This document shows positions 36,892 to 47,781 of a DNA stretch of 64,000 nt, piece by piece. A program made the position numbers and the translations under genes. The stretch comes from Amanita rubescens. Its lineage: Eukaryota > Basidiomycota > Agaricomycetes > Agaricales > Amanitaceae. How positions within the stretch are numbered: the stretch's first letter is position 1; each line of letters opens with the position of its first letter. The stretch spans positions 930,001 through 994,000 of the forward strand of contig WION01000001.1 of the NCBI GenBank assembly GCA_015039365.1, in the 5' to 3' direction. Below the pieces are notes generated by a model, which saw only the letters and a list, made by a program, of their open reading frames with translations, did not search any database and was not told where the DNA came from.

Positions 36892-38530
36892 ATGAAGCCG
36901 GGTCCGCTCTGGCAGCACGCTAGCTGCGCTTCTCAGGGCGATCATAACGAAGACGAGTTAGCTTCAAATGCTGCGCTGCACTTTTACTCGGCCATACCTA
37001 TGTCTTCCTCAACCCTCGTCACGAAGCTTTTGGACAATCCTCTCGAGAAGCCAAAACTTTATCCATCTCGCCCAGCTGGTCCCTCAGACGGTTCTTTAAC
37101 GCCCAATGACTTTCGAAGCCGAACGCGACGCGTGTTGCGCGCTTCTTCCAATTTTCGTGTATATCACGACCACCGTCGGACGCATAGCTCGCCCAACTAT
37201 CCAATTCCCTCCCCGCGGCCAAAAGACTTAACACTGCCCCCGTTTCCACCTCCGATCTGTACCCCCTCCCCGGAACCAAAATTTCATCCACCTGAGCGCA
37301 CGCCTTGGAGTCCTATATTCTTTGGGCTGAGCGAGTCCCCTGCTTTCTGGCTTGTCTCATACTTCCTGTTCAACCTCTCCCTCACTCTTTACAACAAATC
37401 TGCTCTCATTCAATTCCCATTCCCTTATACACTCACGGCACTACACGCGCTATGTAGCACAGCAGGATCTTCTGTGGTATTGCGCGCTAATGCAACATCC
37501 CCTCAGGGATCTAGTCGATCTCCGTCTCTGAGCTGGAAAGAAGTCGTCACCCTCGTTTCCTTCAGCACACTTTTTACCATCAACATTGCCGTAAGCAATG
37601 TTTCGCTCCACCTTGTCACAATACCCGTGCGTTGTCGTCTCTCTTCGGACTTCAAAAAGTTTAACAACTTTTTACAGTTCCACCAAGTGGTACGGGCCAC
37701 GACACCTTTGTTTACGATCCTGTTGTCGCAAATCCTACTTGGTACACGGAGTAGTCGCGAGAAACTAACGTCACTCTTACCTGTAGTGGCTGGAGTCGCG
37801 TTTGCGTAAGTTCTGGCGCTCTTAACCCGGCCTCACATGACGTTTTTCATTAGTACATATGGCGATTACTACTTTTCCCCATTGGGATTTATCTTGACTT
37901 TACTCGGCACGGTCCTTGCCGCCCTGAAAACAATTGCGACGAATGTATTGCAAACTCCTGCAACGTTCGATGACTATAGCCGCTTATCAACACCTCTTCG
38001 TCTTTTCCATCATTACCTCCATCCACAGCCTACACTATCGACATGGTCATCCCTCGAGTATCTGCATTTTCTTTCACCTCTAGCATTTTTTCAATCTCTC
38101 GCACTCGCCTATCTGACTGGCGAACTTGGAATCATGTATCATCATACCCTCCATCACCTCAGCTATACCCAGCAACTATATCTCTTAACAAACGGCGTGC
38201 TCGCTTTTGGGTTGAACATGACAAGCTTTGGCGCAAATAAACGGCTGGGGGCTGTTACAATGAGCGTCGCAGGTAAATTTAGTTGTCATTTATCACTCGA
38301 AGGTTGCTCATATTTTCACAGCAAATGTGAAACAGGTCCTCACAGTGCTCTTCGCTGTCATACTGTTTGATCTACGGATCAGTCCAACCAACGCCATTGG
38401 AATCGCCCTCACGCTTGCAGGGGGTGGATGGTACACCACTGTCGACTTACGAGAGAAGAAGCGCACGAAGTTCATGCAAGAATCGCTCTCCTCAGACCCA
38501 AATGTTCAACGGCCCGAAGACTCGCCTTAA
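36892..38530 (+). CDS. Sugar-phosphate/nucleotide-sugar transporter (TPT/SLC35E-like)
   Basis: Exons 36892-37626, 37678-37805, 37854-38272, 38322-38530 give 496 aa. The first 150 residues are soluble, proline/serine-rich and unusual in length. The transporter core follows with about nine to ten hydrophobic segments. Family blocks: LFNLSLTLYNKSALIQFPFP, PYTLTALHALCSTAG, FTINIAVSNVSLHLV, FHQVVRATTPLFTILLSQ, then AANVKQVLTVLFAVILFD and the C-terminal GIALTLAGGGWYT. Members carry triose phosphates, UDP-sugars or other metabolites in the secretory pathway or plastid lineage; the substrate is not predictable. An alternative start MSSSTLVTK lies 37 codons downstream. The gene differs in subfamily from the SLC35C-like gene at 12.7 kb. 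Confidence 0.88.
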
Positions 38531-38709
38531 ACAAAAGCCCCATGCAGGATTCACCTCAACGCACATCACCGACAACCTCCACCCGATTGAACGACATCTT
38601 CTCCTAAGTAGACCATCATCACAGGTACTCTTAGGCGGTGCCTAGATCATACCTTCGTATCATTGTATCACAGCATATTTATTGATTTGTTTATAAGTCA
38701 CCCATATTG

Positions 38710-38867
38710 TAGATGGCCACACTCCTTTGTTTTGCAATATGTAAGTAGAAGCTAATACTTATACCATGGACGCGATACGCCGATGTGGCACATGTTTTTA
38801 TCACTAGAATATACTATAGATGGCCACCACTCCTTTGTTTAAGATTGGCGCAGTGGACGCGACACGC
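38710..38867. repeat. Two-copy imperfect direct repeat upstream of the tRNA-Arg gene
   Basis: TAGATGGCCACACTCCTTTG at 38710 recurs with one inserted base at 38817, and a second block GGACGCGATACGC (38768) recurs as GGACGCGACACGC (38855). Both blocks keep their order, so one unit of about 70 bp was duplicated and then lost part of the spacer. No terminal inverted repeats were seen. Confidence 0.6.
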
Positions 38868-38931
38868 AGTTCTATTCATTTTATGGCTGGCATTGATCAT
38901 TAATTCAACATGAGAGTATTGTGCCTGATGT

Positions 38932-39002
38932 GGTGGGTTGGCGTAATGGCAACGCGTCAGTTTCCGGAGCTGAAGATTCTGGGTTCGAGTCCCAGGCCTG
39001 TC
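38932..39002 (+). tRNA. Probable tRNA-Arg (CCG)
   Basis: A 71-nt cloverleaf with D-arm GCGT/ACGC, anticodon stem TCAGT/GCTGA with loop TTCCGGA (anticodon CCG), and T-arm CTGGG/CCCAG with loop TTCGAGT. The internal promoter boxes (TGGCGTAATGG and GGTTCGAGTCC) are good. The acceptor stem GGTGGGT/GCCTGTC closes only with four G:U pairs, so the tRNA may be weak or decaying. A T5 run at 39009 can end Pol III transcription. Confidence 0.72.
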
Positions 39003-39008
39003 GCTTAC

Positions 39009-39013
39009 TTTTT
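39009..39013 (+). terminator. RNA polymerase III terminator of tRNA-Arg
   Basis: T5 run seven bases after the acceptor stem on the same strand. Confidence 0.55.
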
Positions 39014-39175
39014 GTTCGATGGCCGCGCACAGTTTAAAAAGCGTTGCAAGCCATCGATCTATTGGTTTTATCGTCTCTGATAATTCTGGAGCTCAAAACT
39101 GTGTTGTGACATCCGATTAAATGAAGGTCATCGCAGGAATGAACGTATATTAGTCTACAAGGGTAGAAGCCTATT

Positions 39176-39698
39176 CTAATGACCTTCCAAAGCAAGGTGA
39201 CCAGCTTTGCTTTTCGCCCATGCATCGTAGCTATTTCCCCAGGAATATACAGCGTAACCTGGTTTCGTTTTAGTGCCATAGATGGCCTAGTCTGACGCAT
39301 AACGTACCCAAACCGAACGGCAAAAGGAAGTAGAACGCCTCGGCGGAGAGGCGACGGTATCCATTAAACAGATAGGAACGGATGAGCTGGGGAGCGGCTT
39401 TCATTTGATACGGTGAGAGGGCTGTTAACGGGACGGTGATGAGGAATGCATGATACGAAAATACGAGAAATCACGGACTGTACTGCTTTATGTGCCTTTG
39501 CTTCATGACCGCTGAGTCTCCCCACCATGGGTTCTAGATGAATTAGGTTGTTCAATTCGAAATGCGGCTGGATGCAGGAGATTTCCCCCTTACGAAGGTT
39601 TTGGCTGTAATAACGAATTCAGACAGTGAACTAGGAGCAACAAGGCACTAGTACTCACGTCCTGGCATACCGCTGGAGCGCACAAAGGTGGGCCTCAT
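39176..39698 (-). CDS. QCR8: Ubiquinol-cytochrome c reductase subunit 8
   Basis: Small ubiquinone-binding subunit of respiratory complex III in the inner mitochondrial membrane. Five exons with the 11-nt exon 2 at 39594-39604. The protein starts MRPTFVRSSGMPGPKTF, then NPWWGDSAVMKQRHIKQYT, LSPYQMKAAPQLIRSYLFNG, YRRLSAEAFYFLLPFGLGY and ends SKAGHLALEGH, about 100 aa. These match the fungal Qcr8 pattern, including KAAP...LFNGYRRL and the single membrane span. Without the 11-nt exon the gene looks frame-shifted. Divergent from the OST4-like gene with 222 bp between starts. Confidence 0.9.
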
Positions 39699-39920
39699 CT
39701 TAACGAGTAACGGGTTGAATAATAGAAACAGATGTTTTGTGCGACTGGCTTCGAATCCGTTCTTGTCCGGGGACAATCAAGTACAAATAACTTCTGTTCC
39801 CCTCGTCATACTATAAACAGCCACGTTGACAGTCGCTGGCTCGATACCATTAAGTAGGCCCTTCAATTCACGACTGTACCAATGCTACGTACTAACGCAT
39901 AGACGCCCTCTTAGGGAACA

Positions 39921-40116
39921 ATGATAACGCATCAGACGCTATATAACCTCGCCAATTCACTTGGAATTCTCGCCATGCTGACTGTGGTGGGGTATCACTT
40001 TGTCGCAGTGAACGCGCGTTATCTCGCGAAGAACCAAAAGGCATTAATCAACGAATGTACGTCTTTTACCATTCCTTATTATTCAATTGAATATTCAGCG
40101 TTCCCGTGAAATAGGA
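39921..40116 (+). CDS. OST4: OST4-like miniprotein of the oligosaccharyltransferase
   Basis: A 45-aa protein: one membrane span near the N-terminus. It opens MITHQTLYNLANSLGILAML and continues TVVGYHFVAVN, matching the OST4 layout of a short lumenal start, a single helix and a small cytosolic tail; OST4 stabilises the ER oligosaccharyltransferase. Exon 1 is 39921-40056; the intron 40057-40114 leaves a 2-nt coding remainder (GA) that completes a TGA stop with the last T of exon 1. If the intron is not used the frame ends soon after. Recognition rests on a very short protein, so confidence is moderate. Confidence 0.55.
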
Positions 40117-40389
40117 TTCACAGGTGTCGGAGCATTGCTAGTGTTTGTGAGAAAGCACTTCTGCTTAGGCTATTCTCGTCCAGTCTGTAGCAAAGCGGTT
40201 CTTGGGTTGGGAAGCGGGTAGCTGCGTTTTTGGGTATACAGGGAATATAAGCCTTCATTTAATCAAGAACCCATTGTCAGCTCTTACTCGGAAGTGGTAA
40301 CACTGTATTTGAAACAGAAGCTGGAGCAAAACAAATTATTTCGTCACTCATTTCATGACACCATCGCAGCGGCTCATAAGGTTTGCAAG

Positions 40390-41299
40390 ATGAATGAAAT
40401 CCATCTTCGCGAGTCCGTCGAAATCGAAGAAGTCCCTAGGGTTAAGCCAATACCAAAAAACTCCGCAATTCCCGTCCCTTTCACCTATATACCGAGTGAT
40501 GATGGCACAGACGAGAATCTATTGATCATCTTGCATGGTCTTGGTAATTACATCCGCAGGCCTGAGTGCCTTAGAATTGACATTCACATTATTCGATCAA
40601 CAGGCGACACGCACGTCCCATTTGCCAAAATGGGGAGACAGCTAAAACTTCCACAAACCGCTATCTTATCTCTGCGTGCACCAGAACAGTAGGCCACTTT
40701 AGTCCTCAGCACTCTGCCTTTCTCATCATCCGTCCTGCAGAATCCCTTACCTGGAAGAGGATGCCTTCCAGTGGTACATGTCCTTTGATCACCTAGGTGA
40801 ACTGATCCAACATCCCAATCCCACTCCAGCTGTCGATCTCCTGTCCAAAGTCGTTAACTACCTCGTTAAAGAGTGCAGCTGGCCCGCCAATCGAATCCAC
40901 CTTTTTGGGTTTGCACAGGGAGGAACGATCGCGACTGAGTTTGGCTTTAAATTTTGGAAAGAACAGGAACAGAGCACAACCCCGCCTCAAACTTCACTCG
41001 GGTCTATCGTTTCCGTATCTGGGCCCTTACTATCTTGGCCCACATCCAAGACGATCAGTCCTACTCCCGTGCTCCTAGCCCACAGGCCCCTACCATCAGA
41101 AGCCGCACTTCCAAAGGATGCGCTCGCCGCATATAAAAGAGCCTTCCAATCTGTCTTCGAAGAAAAGCTAACCTCAAGACATCTTGGAATGCCGGCATCA
41201 AAAGAAGAGTGGGAGCCGATCATGCGCTTCTGGAGTGAGAAACTTGGCCGGAGGAAGGTGTCGGGCCTATACGAAGTCATGGGCGGATTTGCGCCTTGA
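40390..41299 (+). CDS. Alpha/beta hydrolase of the phospholipase/carboxylesterase group with alanine at the nucleophile position
   Basis: Exons 40390-40543, 40604-40688, 40741-41299 give 265 aa from the first in-frame ATG; similar coding continues upstream to about 40245 without an ATG, so the true 5' end may be missed. Blocks: DENLLIILHGLGDTHVPFA, LRAPEQIPYLEEDAFQWY and RIHLFGFAQGGTIATEFG. In related thioesterases the elbow reads GFSQGG; here it is GFAQGG, so the usual serine is replaced. Related fungal proteins (yeast YDL057W group) have no known function. It may be a non-catalytic member, or use another nucleophile. Confidence 0.75.
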
Positions 41300-41805
41300 A
41301 TTTCACTTTTAGGGTAAATACTTCTTAGCTGTCACAGGGTTGTACCGATACTAATACGTAGTCGTCAAGCGATTCAGTGTAAAGACATCTCAGCTAAGTC
41401 GATGAGTATCGAGCTGGATCATTGTCACATGTCGTAGTGGTCAGCCACTTCCGTGACACTGCCCATACTATAGTCCACCGTCTTTTTCCTGCCTTTGTCC
41501 ATTCGTGAACCAGGCAAGACTTTATCTATTTATCATTGACGAGGTGCTTCGCGCGACCCGTGTTGAATCGAGTGTAGGCATATAAAAGAGCCAGTGAATA
41601 AATGACACTCGAACAAGTTGGGCCTACAGAATCCCTTGTGTAAAGATAATGCCTTTGCTATATGCCTGGAGGATATTCTCCGAATCACTGTATATCAAGC
41701 TTATTTTTAGTTCCCACTCGAGTCGACATGTCCTATTGCAATGAAGATCTTACACTATGTCAATACATGTTCGCTGTACTATTGGTGCAAAAGCGTGGAT
41801 CTTAC
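41300..41805. other. Convergent 3' intergenic region, nothing recognised
   Basis: Lies between the stops of the hydrolase and RSC7. It contains only short ORFs and no RNA gene or repeat that I can see; both transcripts should end here. Confidence 0.5.
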
Positions 41806-43682
41806 TCATTCAGTAGTAAGGTCAACGACGTTACCAACCTCTCGTAATAACTGTTCGCGAGCCGCTGCGGCGGGATCGTCAATCTCACCCGGATTAGACA
41901 AATCCATGACTGTGTCAACCCAGGCAAGACCCCACGCTCCATTTCCGGCCTTCGTCCCGCCTAGCACTCGCTTCTTGTTTTGTGGATCGGGTAAGACCTC
42001 CCACCGACTTCTCGTCGGTTGGGTATCTCTGCGATCTGTTGCAAATCAGAGTGCGTATGAAGGCAATGGATAATGCTCACATTGAACCAACCCAATGTGG
42101 GGTTCATAAACACCCAAAGGACGCTCATCCTTTTCGTCAGCGACTTTTCGCCTTTTCAGCGCTTGCTCAGTATTATCTTTGTCATCCGCTTCCTCTTCCT
42201 CTTCCGCCTCTTTGCCTTTTCCATTACTATAAATGGGTTGTGGTGTTCCATCCCCACCTCCCAAACCGTCAATACCGGCCCATGCCTTAAGTGACTCTTT
42301 TCTACACTTTGCCCATTCATCCCCTGCTTCAAGAACTCGCGTCGCCATCATATACATCCAATTTTCCTCCGTGACGCCGTCCCTTGATAGAAGACTCTTC
42401 CTTACGGCGTTCAAAGGACCATCACTAAAAGGACCTAACCCACTCCCACCAAAAATGGTCGTAGGCCCACCAGCACGATATACACCCCCACCGGATCCAC
42501 GTTCGGCTTTACCGGCGCCAGCACCACCAGCGCCGAGAGCCGTTGGGTCTCCAGTGTGATGCGGAGCATTTGGGTCTGGTAACTCGCCCACCAAATCACC
42601 AGGTTTAAGACCCTTTGCCGTTATCTCTTCGAGTACTTTGTCTTCATAGTAATCATCGACTACCCATCTGCCATCTAACGCCATGTGGATGATTAGACCA
42701 CGAGAAATTATTCGACAAGCAGGTACGCACCCAGTAACATTTTGCTGCCATGGAGCTTGAAAGCACTACGCGCAGTTACTAACGTTACACTGCGTGTGCG
42801 GAGGTGAGAACCAAGTTTTCCCTCAGAGATAAGATAGTCTTTCTCTGCTTGTGTTGCATTGAGTTTGAAAGCAAGCGCGTTTCGACGGAAATAGTACAAG
42901 GAATCACGGAAGCCAGAAGTACGAGCCGCGTCTATGGCAAGCATATACTGTCGCTGAGGATGCCTGTTCGGGAGAACGAATGTGGACGCCTTGAATTGTC
43001 GACCTAATAGACGCGTGAAATTTCACGAACAAACATTGAAGAATGGCTCTGTACCTCCTAAAAGGTTTCCCCACTTGTCCATTTTCTCGTCACCTTTTGG
43101 ATCATCCTCTGTAACGTACTCGTCGCCCTCGATAATGTATACTTTGTCTTGTATTCTTCTGAATGGTTTTCCGCCGCCGATTGGTCCTTCATCCACTTCA
43201 ACCACCGCTGGTGTTCCTTCCTTCATTTCAGGGTCTTTGACGTCCGCCTCTTTCGTTTCTACCTCTTCAGCTTCCCCTTCACCGCCTTCACCCTCTTCTT
43301 CACCCCTCTTGGGTAGCTTGATCGTGAGCCCACCGGCAGTTTTTACTACCGGTTTAGTTTTTCCTTTCGTACGAGCTTTCACTTTGGGTTTTGTTGGTGT
43401 GGGAGTCACTGCCCCTTTCGTACGACCACGCGGCCTTCCTCTTCCTTTTAGCCCAGATGTCCCTAGTTCTGTGTCATCGTCAACCGGACCTCCTGCTGCT
43501 GCTGCTTGGCTGCCATCCAAATCCATGTTATCGTCTTCACGTTCATCCTCTTCCAGAGCTATATTGTCCTCATCGTCGTCTTCTGCTCGTGATGAAGGTG
43601 TAGGAGCGGCGCTAATGGCTTGTTGCTGAGGTGCAGGGACAATGAGACGCGGCTTTATGATTATTTTCGGTACATTTGGCAT
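41806..43682 (-). CDS. RSC7: RSC7/SWP82-family chromatin-remodelling complex subunit
   Basis: Accessory subunit of RSC or SWI/SNF remodellers in the nucleus. Exons 43055-43682, 42731-43003, 42081-42674, 41806-42035 give 574 aa with no frame break. The N-terminal 200 residues are acidic and basic low-complexity sequence with an AT-hook-like GRGRPRGRTKG. The conserved domain follows: KVYIIEGDEYVTEDDP, WGNLLGGRQFKASTFVLPNR, YMLAIDAARTSGFRDSLYYF, LVTARSAFKLHGSKMLLDGR and WVVDDYYEDKVLEE. A glycine-rich stretch and a charged C-terminus end the protein with REVGNVVDLTTE. SNF5, another remodeller subunit, lies 4 kb away. Confidence 0.88.
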
Positions 43683-43979
43683 GGCAAGCGTCGAAGGGCA
43701 TAAATAAGCGCACACACACAGTATAGTTGCACTTTGAATTGAATTGTAGTTAATGCTATTGTACAGACGTCCCAGGTCGGTGCTACCAAGCGCCTCGCGA
43801 TCATCCAAGGCGACGTGTAACAGTGTAACGACGATGCGACAAGCGACACCAGAGCTATCTCGACAGCCCAGTCATGCAAAAATACATAGTAACTGTGCAC
43901 TGTTTTACAAGTTTTCACGAGACATTGATGAACTGCCCAATGTTTTTTGTGCGCAAGGCCAACACACAATTGCGTGCGT

Positions 43980-44108
43980 TTACTCTGGATAAATATGTGA
44001 GATAAAGCTATAAATGCAAAGTGCGGAATACATACTGGAACGGGCTCTCATCTTTCTGCGTTTGCGTCTGAGTCTGCGGGATCTCTTTTTCTTCCACTTC
44101 TCTCTCAT
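43980..44108 (-). CDS. RPL41: Ribosomal protein eL41
   Basis: A 25-aa, almost purely basic peptide: it starts MREKWKKKRSRRLRRKR and ends ...MRARSK, matching eL41, the smallest ribosomal protein. Exon 1 is 44036-44108 and ends one base into the last lysine codon; a 51-nt intron follows; the remaining AG plus TAA stop lie in exon 2 at 43980-43984. The ATG follows a TTCCAG, so a 5' leader intron ending at 44110 is likely. At 25 codons it is easily missed by gene finders. Confidence 0.95.
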   Translation of the reverse strand: MREKWKKKRSRRLRRKRRKMRARSSMYSALCIYSFISHIYPE

Positions 44109-44292
44109 TCTGGAATGTATCAGCATGATAGGCCTCTACTGTAAAGGGTTATCATACTGACCTGTATTGATGACGGGAGAGAAGACCAAGTAGGGTGGAG
44201 TCACCAGCTGGGGTTGTTTGTGGTGCTATACAGTTATTACATCATCACTCCCACAGGACAAAAAAGGAAACGGAACTCTTTTCAGTCGTCCA

Positions 44293-45374
44293 ATGAGCGG
44301 CAGCCTTCCACGGCAGTACATACCAACTGCTCTGCACTCCGAATTGACAGAGTATTCGTCTTTGTTGCGCGCTTTACGCACGAATAGCATCCTCGATGTC
44401 TCCCACCACCTCACTCAACATGGCAGAACTGATGATGGCTCCGCGTCTGACGACAGCGATCAGGAATCCCACGAATCGTCTTCTGCATCCGATGAACCTA
44501 CGACTGGAGCAAAGAGGAAACGCAGAGATGAAACTCAACCTTTTAAAAAGCGTGACAAATGGACGCGCTGGCCTCTGCTATTGAACGACTTGCACAAACC
44601 CCCATGGAGCTTTCAAGATGAAATCGCTATCATTGCGTCGCAAGCTTTAAAGTTATTTCCACCCCCCGCGTTTTCAAAGGAACTTTCACTGTCAGAGGAT
44701 GACTCGTCAGCACATTCAGACGAGGTACCATTCCAGGACGACGGCGATGATCAACACGAGGACCTTGACATGGACGTAGATGATCCTGATCATCAGTCTT
44801 ACCTCGGTTTCATAGCTATGTCAGCATCTTCTTTCTTATCTAATGTCCTTATGCTACTGTCCTCGAATACTCCTCCACGTCCGCCGAGCATGCAAAACCG
44901 CATAGAACCTCTCGATTGGCGCTCTGTTCTTGAGATTGTCAGTGTATACGGGGACCATAATGTAGTGGATGAACGGTATGTGTTACTTTTATCATTTACC
45001 TTTTCGTTCCTCGTTCCTTTCGCCGGATTTTCCTGTAGTAACAATTCTGTACGTCCATTGTAGGATAATAAACAACGTTAAGGCACGAATGGAAAAACTG
45101 TACGACATTCCACCGGGATCTTCATTTCCTGAGACTGAAGATGGCGAGAATTTGAGTAAGCTTTTATCTCGCGTTATATGATTGCCCAGACCCAAACATC
45201 TTTATAGTTACATATCGTTTAAGAAAGAACGCCGAGGCGAAGCAGCGGTTGGAAAGCATGGTTTCTCAGGCTTACGATAGCTTGTTTACACTGGCTGAGC
45301 CACCGCCTGAGATCCCGCAGAAACCCCGACGACCAAAGACCAGGGCTAGGGGAAAAGTTCAAGCGAAAGGGTAA
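44293..45374 (+). CDS. RRN9-domain protein (RNA polymerase I upstream activation factor-like)
   Basis: Exons 44293-44975, 45064-45155, 45208-45374 give 313 aa. The N-terminus has LPRQYIPTALHSELTEYSSL, RALRT and, after an acidic/serine insert, RDKWTRWPLLLNDLHKPPWS with FQDEIAIIASQALKLF, the layout of the RRN9 domain. In yeast Rrn9 is a UAF subunit that starts rDNA transcription. Acidic stretches and a basic end (KPRRPKTRARGK) fit a nuclear factor. The TAA at 45372 may not be the true end: in a neighbouring frame the sequence continues to 45658 with ASSDESELEQPLPLASKKR and KKFIDSDDSDFADDIG, which looks like a tail separated by two one-base slips. Confidence 0.68.
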
Positions 45375-45689
45375 AGGTACAAGGAAAACAAAGGAGAAAA
45401 TGACATTCGGCCTCTTCCGACGAATCAGAACTAGAGCAACCACTTCCCTTGGCATCAAAGAAAAGAACGGTTACGGTCAGGCCACGACCGGCTAAGAAGA
45501 GGAAAGTAAAAAGCAAAAAATTCATCGACTCGGACGACTCGGATTTCGCCGATGACATAGGTCAGAATGTCTCGTCTTCTGACGCCCCTCTATGTCATGA
45601 TCCAATTCACGAACCTCTTCCGATGGGGGTAGACAGTGTGAACGCCGAAGAAGCATAGCGTGGACCCTCCACGAAACGTTGCGCACTTC

Positions 45690-46090
45690 TCCACGTCAAA
45701 TAAGAATATCATGGTGTATGATAACCCACTGGTGAGCCGTGGCACTTGATTGGGAAATGATGTTGGTGATAAGGGGAATTCATCTAGTTTGCGGTCTTCT
45801 GGGAACGGGATTGTGGCGCATTCTACTTTGTCATAAACACGTACACTTCCAGCGCGATATGTCATGAAGATGTTCTGGCCGCTTGACAGATGGTAGCCAG
45901 GTGATGACTAATTATACCATACGTGTGGGTTATTCTAGTAGTTGTGTATAAAGTACATACGATACGAGCTGGCCGGATATCCAATAGTTTACTAGTGCAA
46001 GTATGGTTATGTGACCGCTGCGCTCCTAGGGCGTCAGTCTCGTAATTAGAAACGATGCGACCGTATCGGATGAGACTTGTAGGTATGGAT
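45690..46090 (-). other. Unrecognised coding-like segment
   Basis: Two stretches join across a plausible intron (45908-45960): upstream RYGRIVSNYETDALGAQ and downstream SSPGYHLSSGQNIFMTYRAG then VYDKVECATIPFPEDRKL. Codon usage looks protein-like, but no family is recognised and no convincing start was found. The gene would converge on the RRN9-like gene. Confidence 0.3.
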
Positions 46091-46269
46091 GATTGACAGG
46101 TGTTTTATGAATGTGAGCAAAGAACGTGCCATCTGTTAAACGGAACGTTCTTGATCGGCATCAGAGAAGTGACAGAGCGGAAGTGGTGAAAAAAAAAAAG
46201 CCATGACTTCAGGTCCAAAGTCGGAATAGCGTCGGCGGTCGCGCAGGACTGATTTGTTGGCGCTGACGT

Positions 46270-47040
46270 TAGAAACTTACTTTATTTGGCAACCGCGGCG
46301 CTCATGTCACTGCCCCGGGTGATGAACATCTTGGAATGGTATTACTTTGAGCCATACTCACAAAAGAGGCTCGCTGAGCCTGACCACAGCCTCAGCCGCT
46401 GAATGAGGACTAGGATAGTCCAACGAATGCATTCAAGACCATGGGAATGCTAAAGCATAAATGGCTCACGTACACCCGCTAACGACCACTAGAAATGAAG
46501 AAACTCGCATCGTTTGTTCAATTAAGGCGGCGTACAGATTCGGGATGGTTTTCTTCAAAGACACGGCTGATGTGATTGAATTGAATTGTATGCAAGCGAT
46601 CGTGTACATACGTGAAGGCACATCGCGCGTCCTGCGGAGCGATCGGTGCCGCAAACCGCGGTTTGCCAGAACTCGGATGCTGATATCGCGTTCTTTGGCG
46701 GCACGCGAGCGAGGTATGGACTATATAAGGTCCAGGTGATCTTGGAGCCTGAGGAACATATTATTATGTGGGCCGAGAAATTGGAATTGACACGTCCGGG
46801 AAGTTCCTCAAAGCCGGAGGTAAAACATTGAACAGGGCACAGTGGAGCGCACTAGAGTGAGTCGGGGAAAATTTAAAACATGTACGATTACCAAAGATTG
46901 TTCGCAGCGAAACAGGATCAACGATGCCATTAGCGGGGAAATACATATTGAGATACAGGGGCACTCATGGGTATAGGCGTAGCGGAAATGATGTGATGGC
47001 GTCACGGAGACGGAAGTGGAAACTAAAGTAGTAAAATAGA
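46270..47040. other. No gene recognised
   Basis: Short ORFs on both strands, none with a domain or a spliceable continuation that I trust. It contains a 46190-46199 A-run and lies far upstream of SNF5. Confidence 0.35.
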
Positions 47041-47161
47041 TGTTCCGGGGGCAGAAAAAAGAAGAAGGGGTTGAAAATAAAGAAAAGAAGAGTAGGGAGG
47101 GGAAGGAAGGAAGGAGATAAGAGAGGAGGGACAAGAGGAGGGGAGAACGGGAGGGGCCTGA
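47041..47161. repeat. Polypurine tract of about 120 nt
   Basis: The plus strand is nearly pure A/G (for example GGGGAAGGAAGGAAGGAGAT) with only a few pyrimidines. Such tracts can form triplex or nucleosome-free DNA; it lies about 800 bp upstream of the SNF5 start codon and ends just before a GC-rich stretch. Confidence 0.65.
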
Positions 47162-47600
47162 TTTGGAAAGGGAGTGTCGAGAAGGTGTGAGATCCAGATC
47201 TGAGATCTTGGACCGCTGGGCCGTTGAGCCACGGGGGATTGGAAGGTTGCCCAGAGAGTTTTAATAGCGAAGACTCAACGCACATCCCGTCCGCCCTCCC
47301 CTCCTCAACTATCCAATGCAGCGGGAACGGTGGCCAGAGCGTCAGCCACAGAGTGACCGTGACCAACCCTTGACCCAGTCACGGCTTCGTGACGCTGACT
47401 CTGTTCGTTGACTCTGAGTCGACCTTGTGCGATTTTCGTGGATTGGTTACTATAGCTGGCCGGGACAAGCGGCAAAAAGAAGACTCCCGACCGCCTCCCA
47501 GCTCAAGTCGACGCCTCTCCTCGTCTTCCCCGCCCTTCCTCCCCTTCAATTTTCCGCTCTACTCCTCCTCGCTCTCTCCCCCCTTCGCAAAATACTCCAG

Positions 47601-47781
47601 GTAGGTCCTCTGGTCCGTGCACCTCCTCCCCTCCCTTCCGCCTTGTTCCTCCCCTCCGCACAGCCACCCTTCAGCCGATCGTTTCCTCACATGTTCATCC
47701 CCACAGACTTTCCCGCCCCGATCCGTCGCCAGGTCCGTCACATGTCATGTCATCTTGTCCCTCCCTTGACTGCTGATGCAG
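47601..47781 (+). other. Likely intron in the 5' leader of SNF5
   Basis: ACTCCAG|GTAGGT at 47601 and TGATGCAG at 47774-47781 make a good donor and acceptor 181 nt apart, after a pyrimidine-rich leader. Longer than the coding introns here, as is common for leader introns. Not proven. Confidence 0.4.

Noticed and set aside
39540..39605. Apparent frameshift in QCR8
   Set aside because: The 11-nt exon with its own splice sites gives the exact family sequence.
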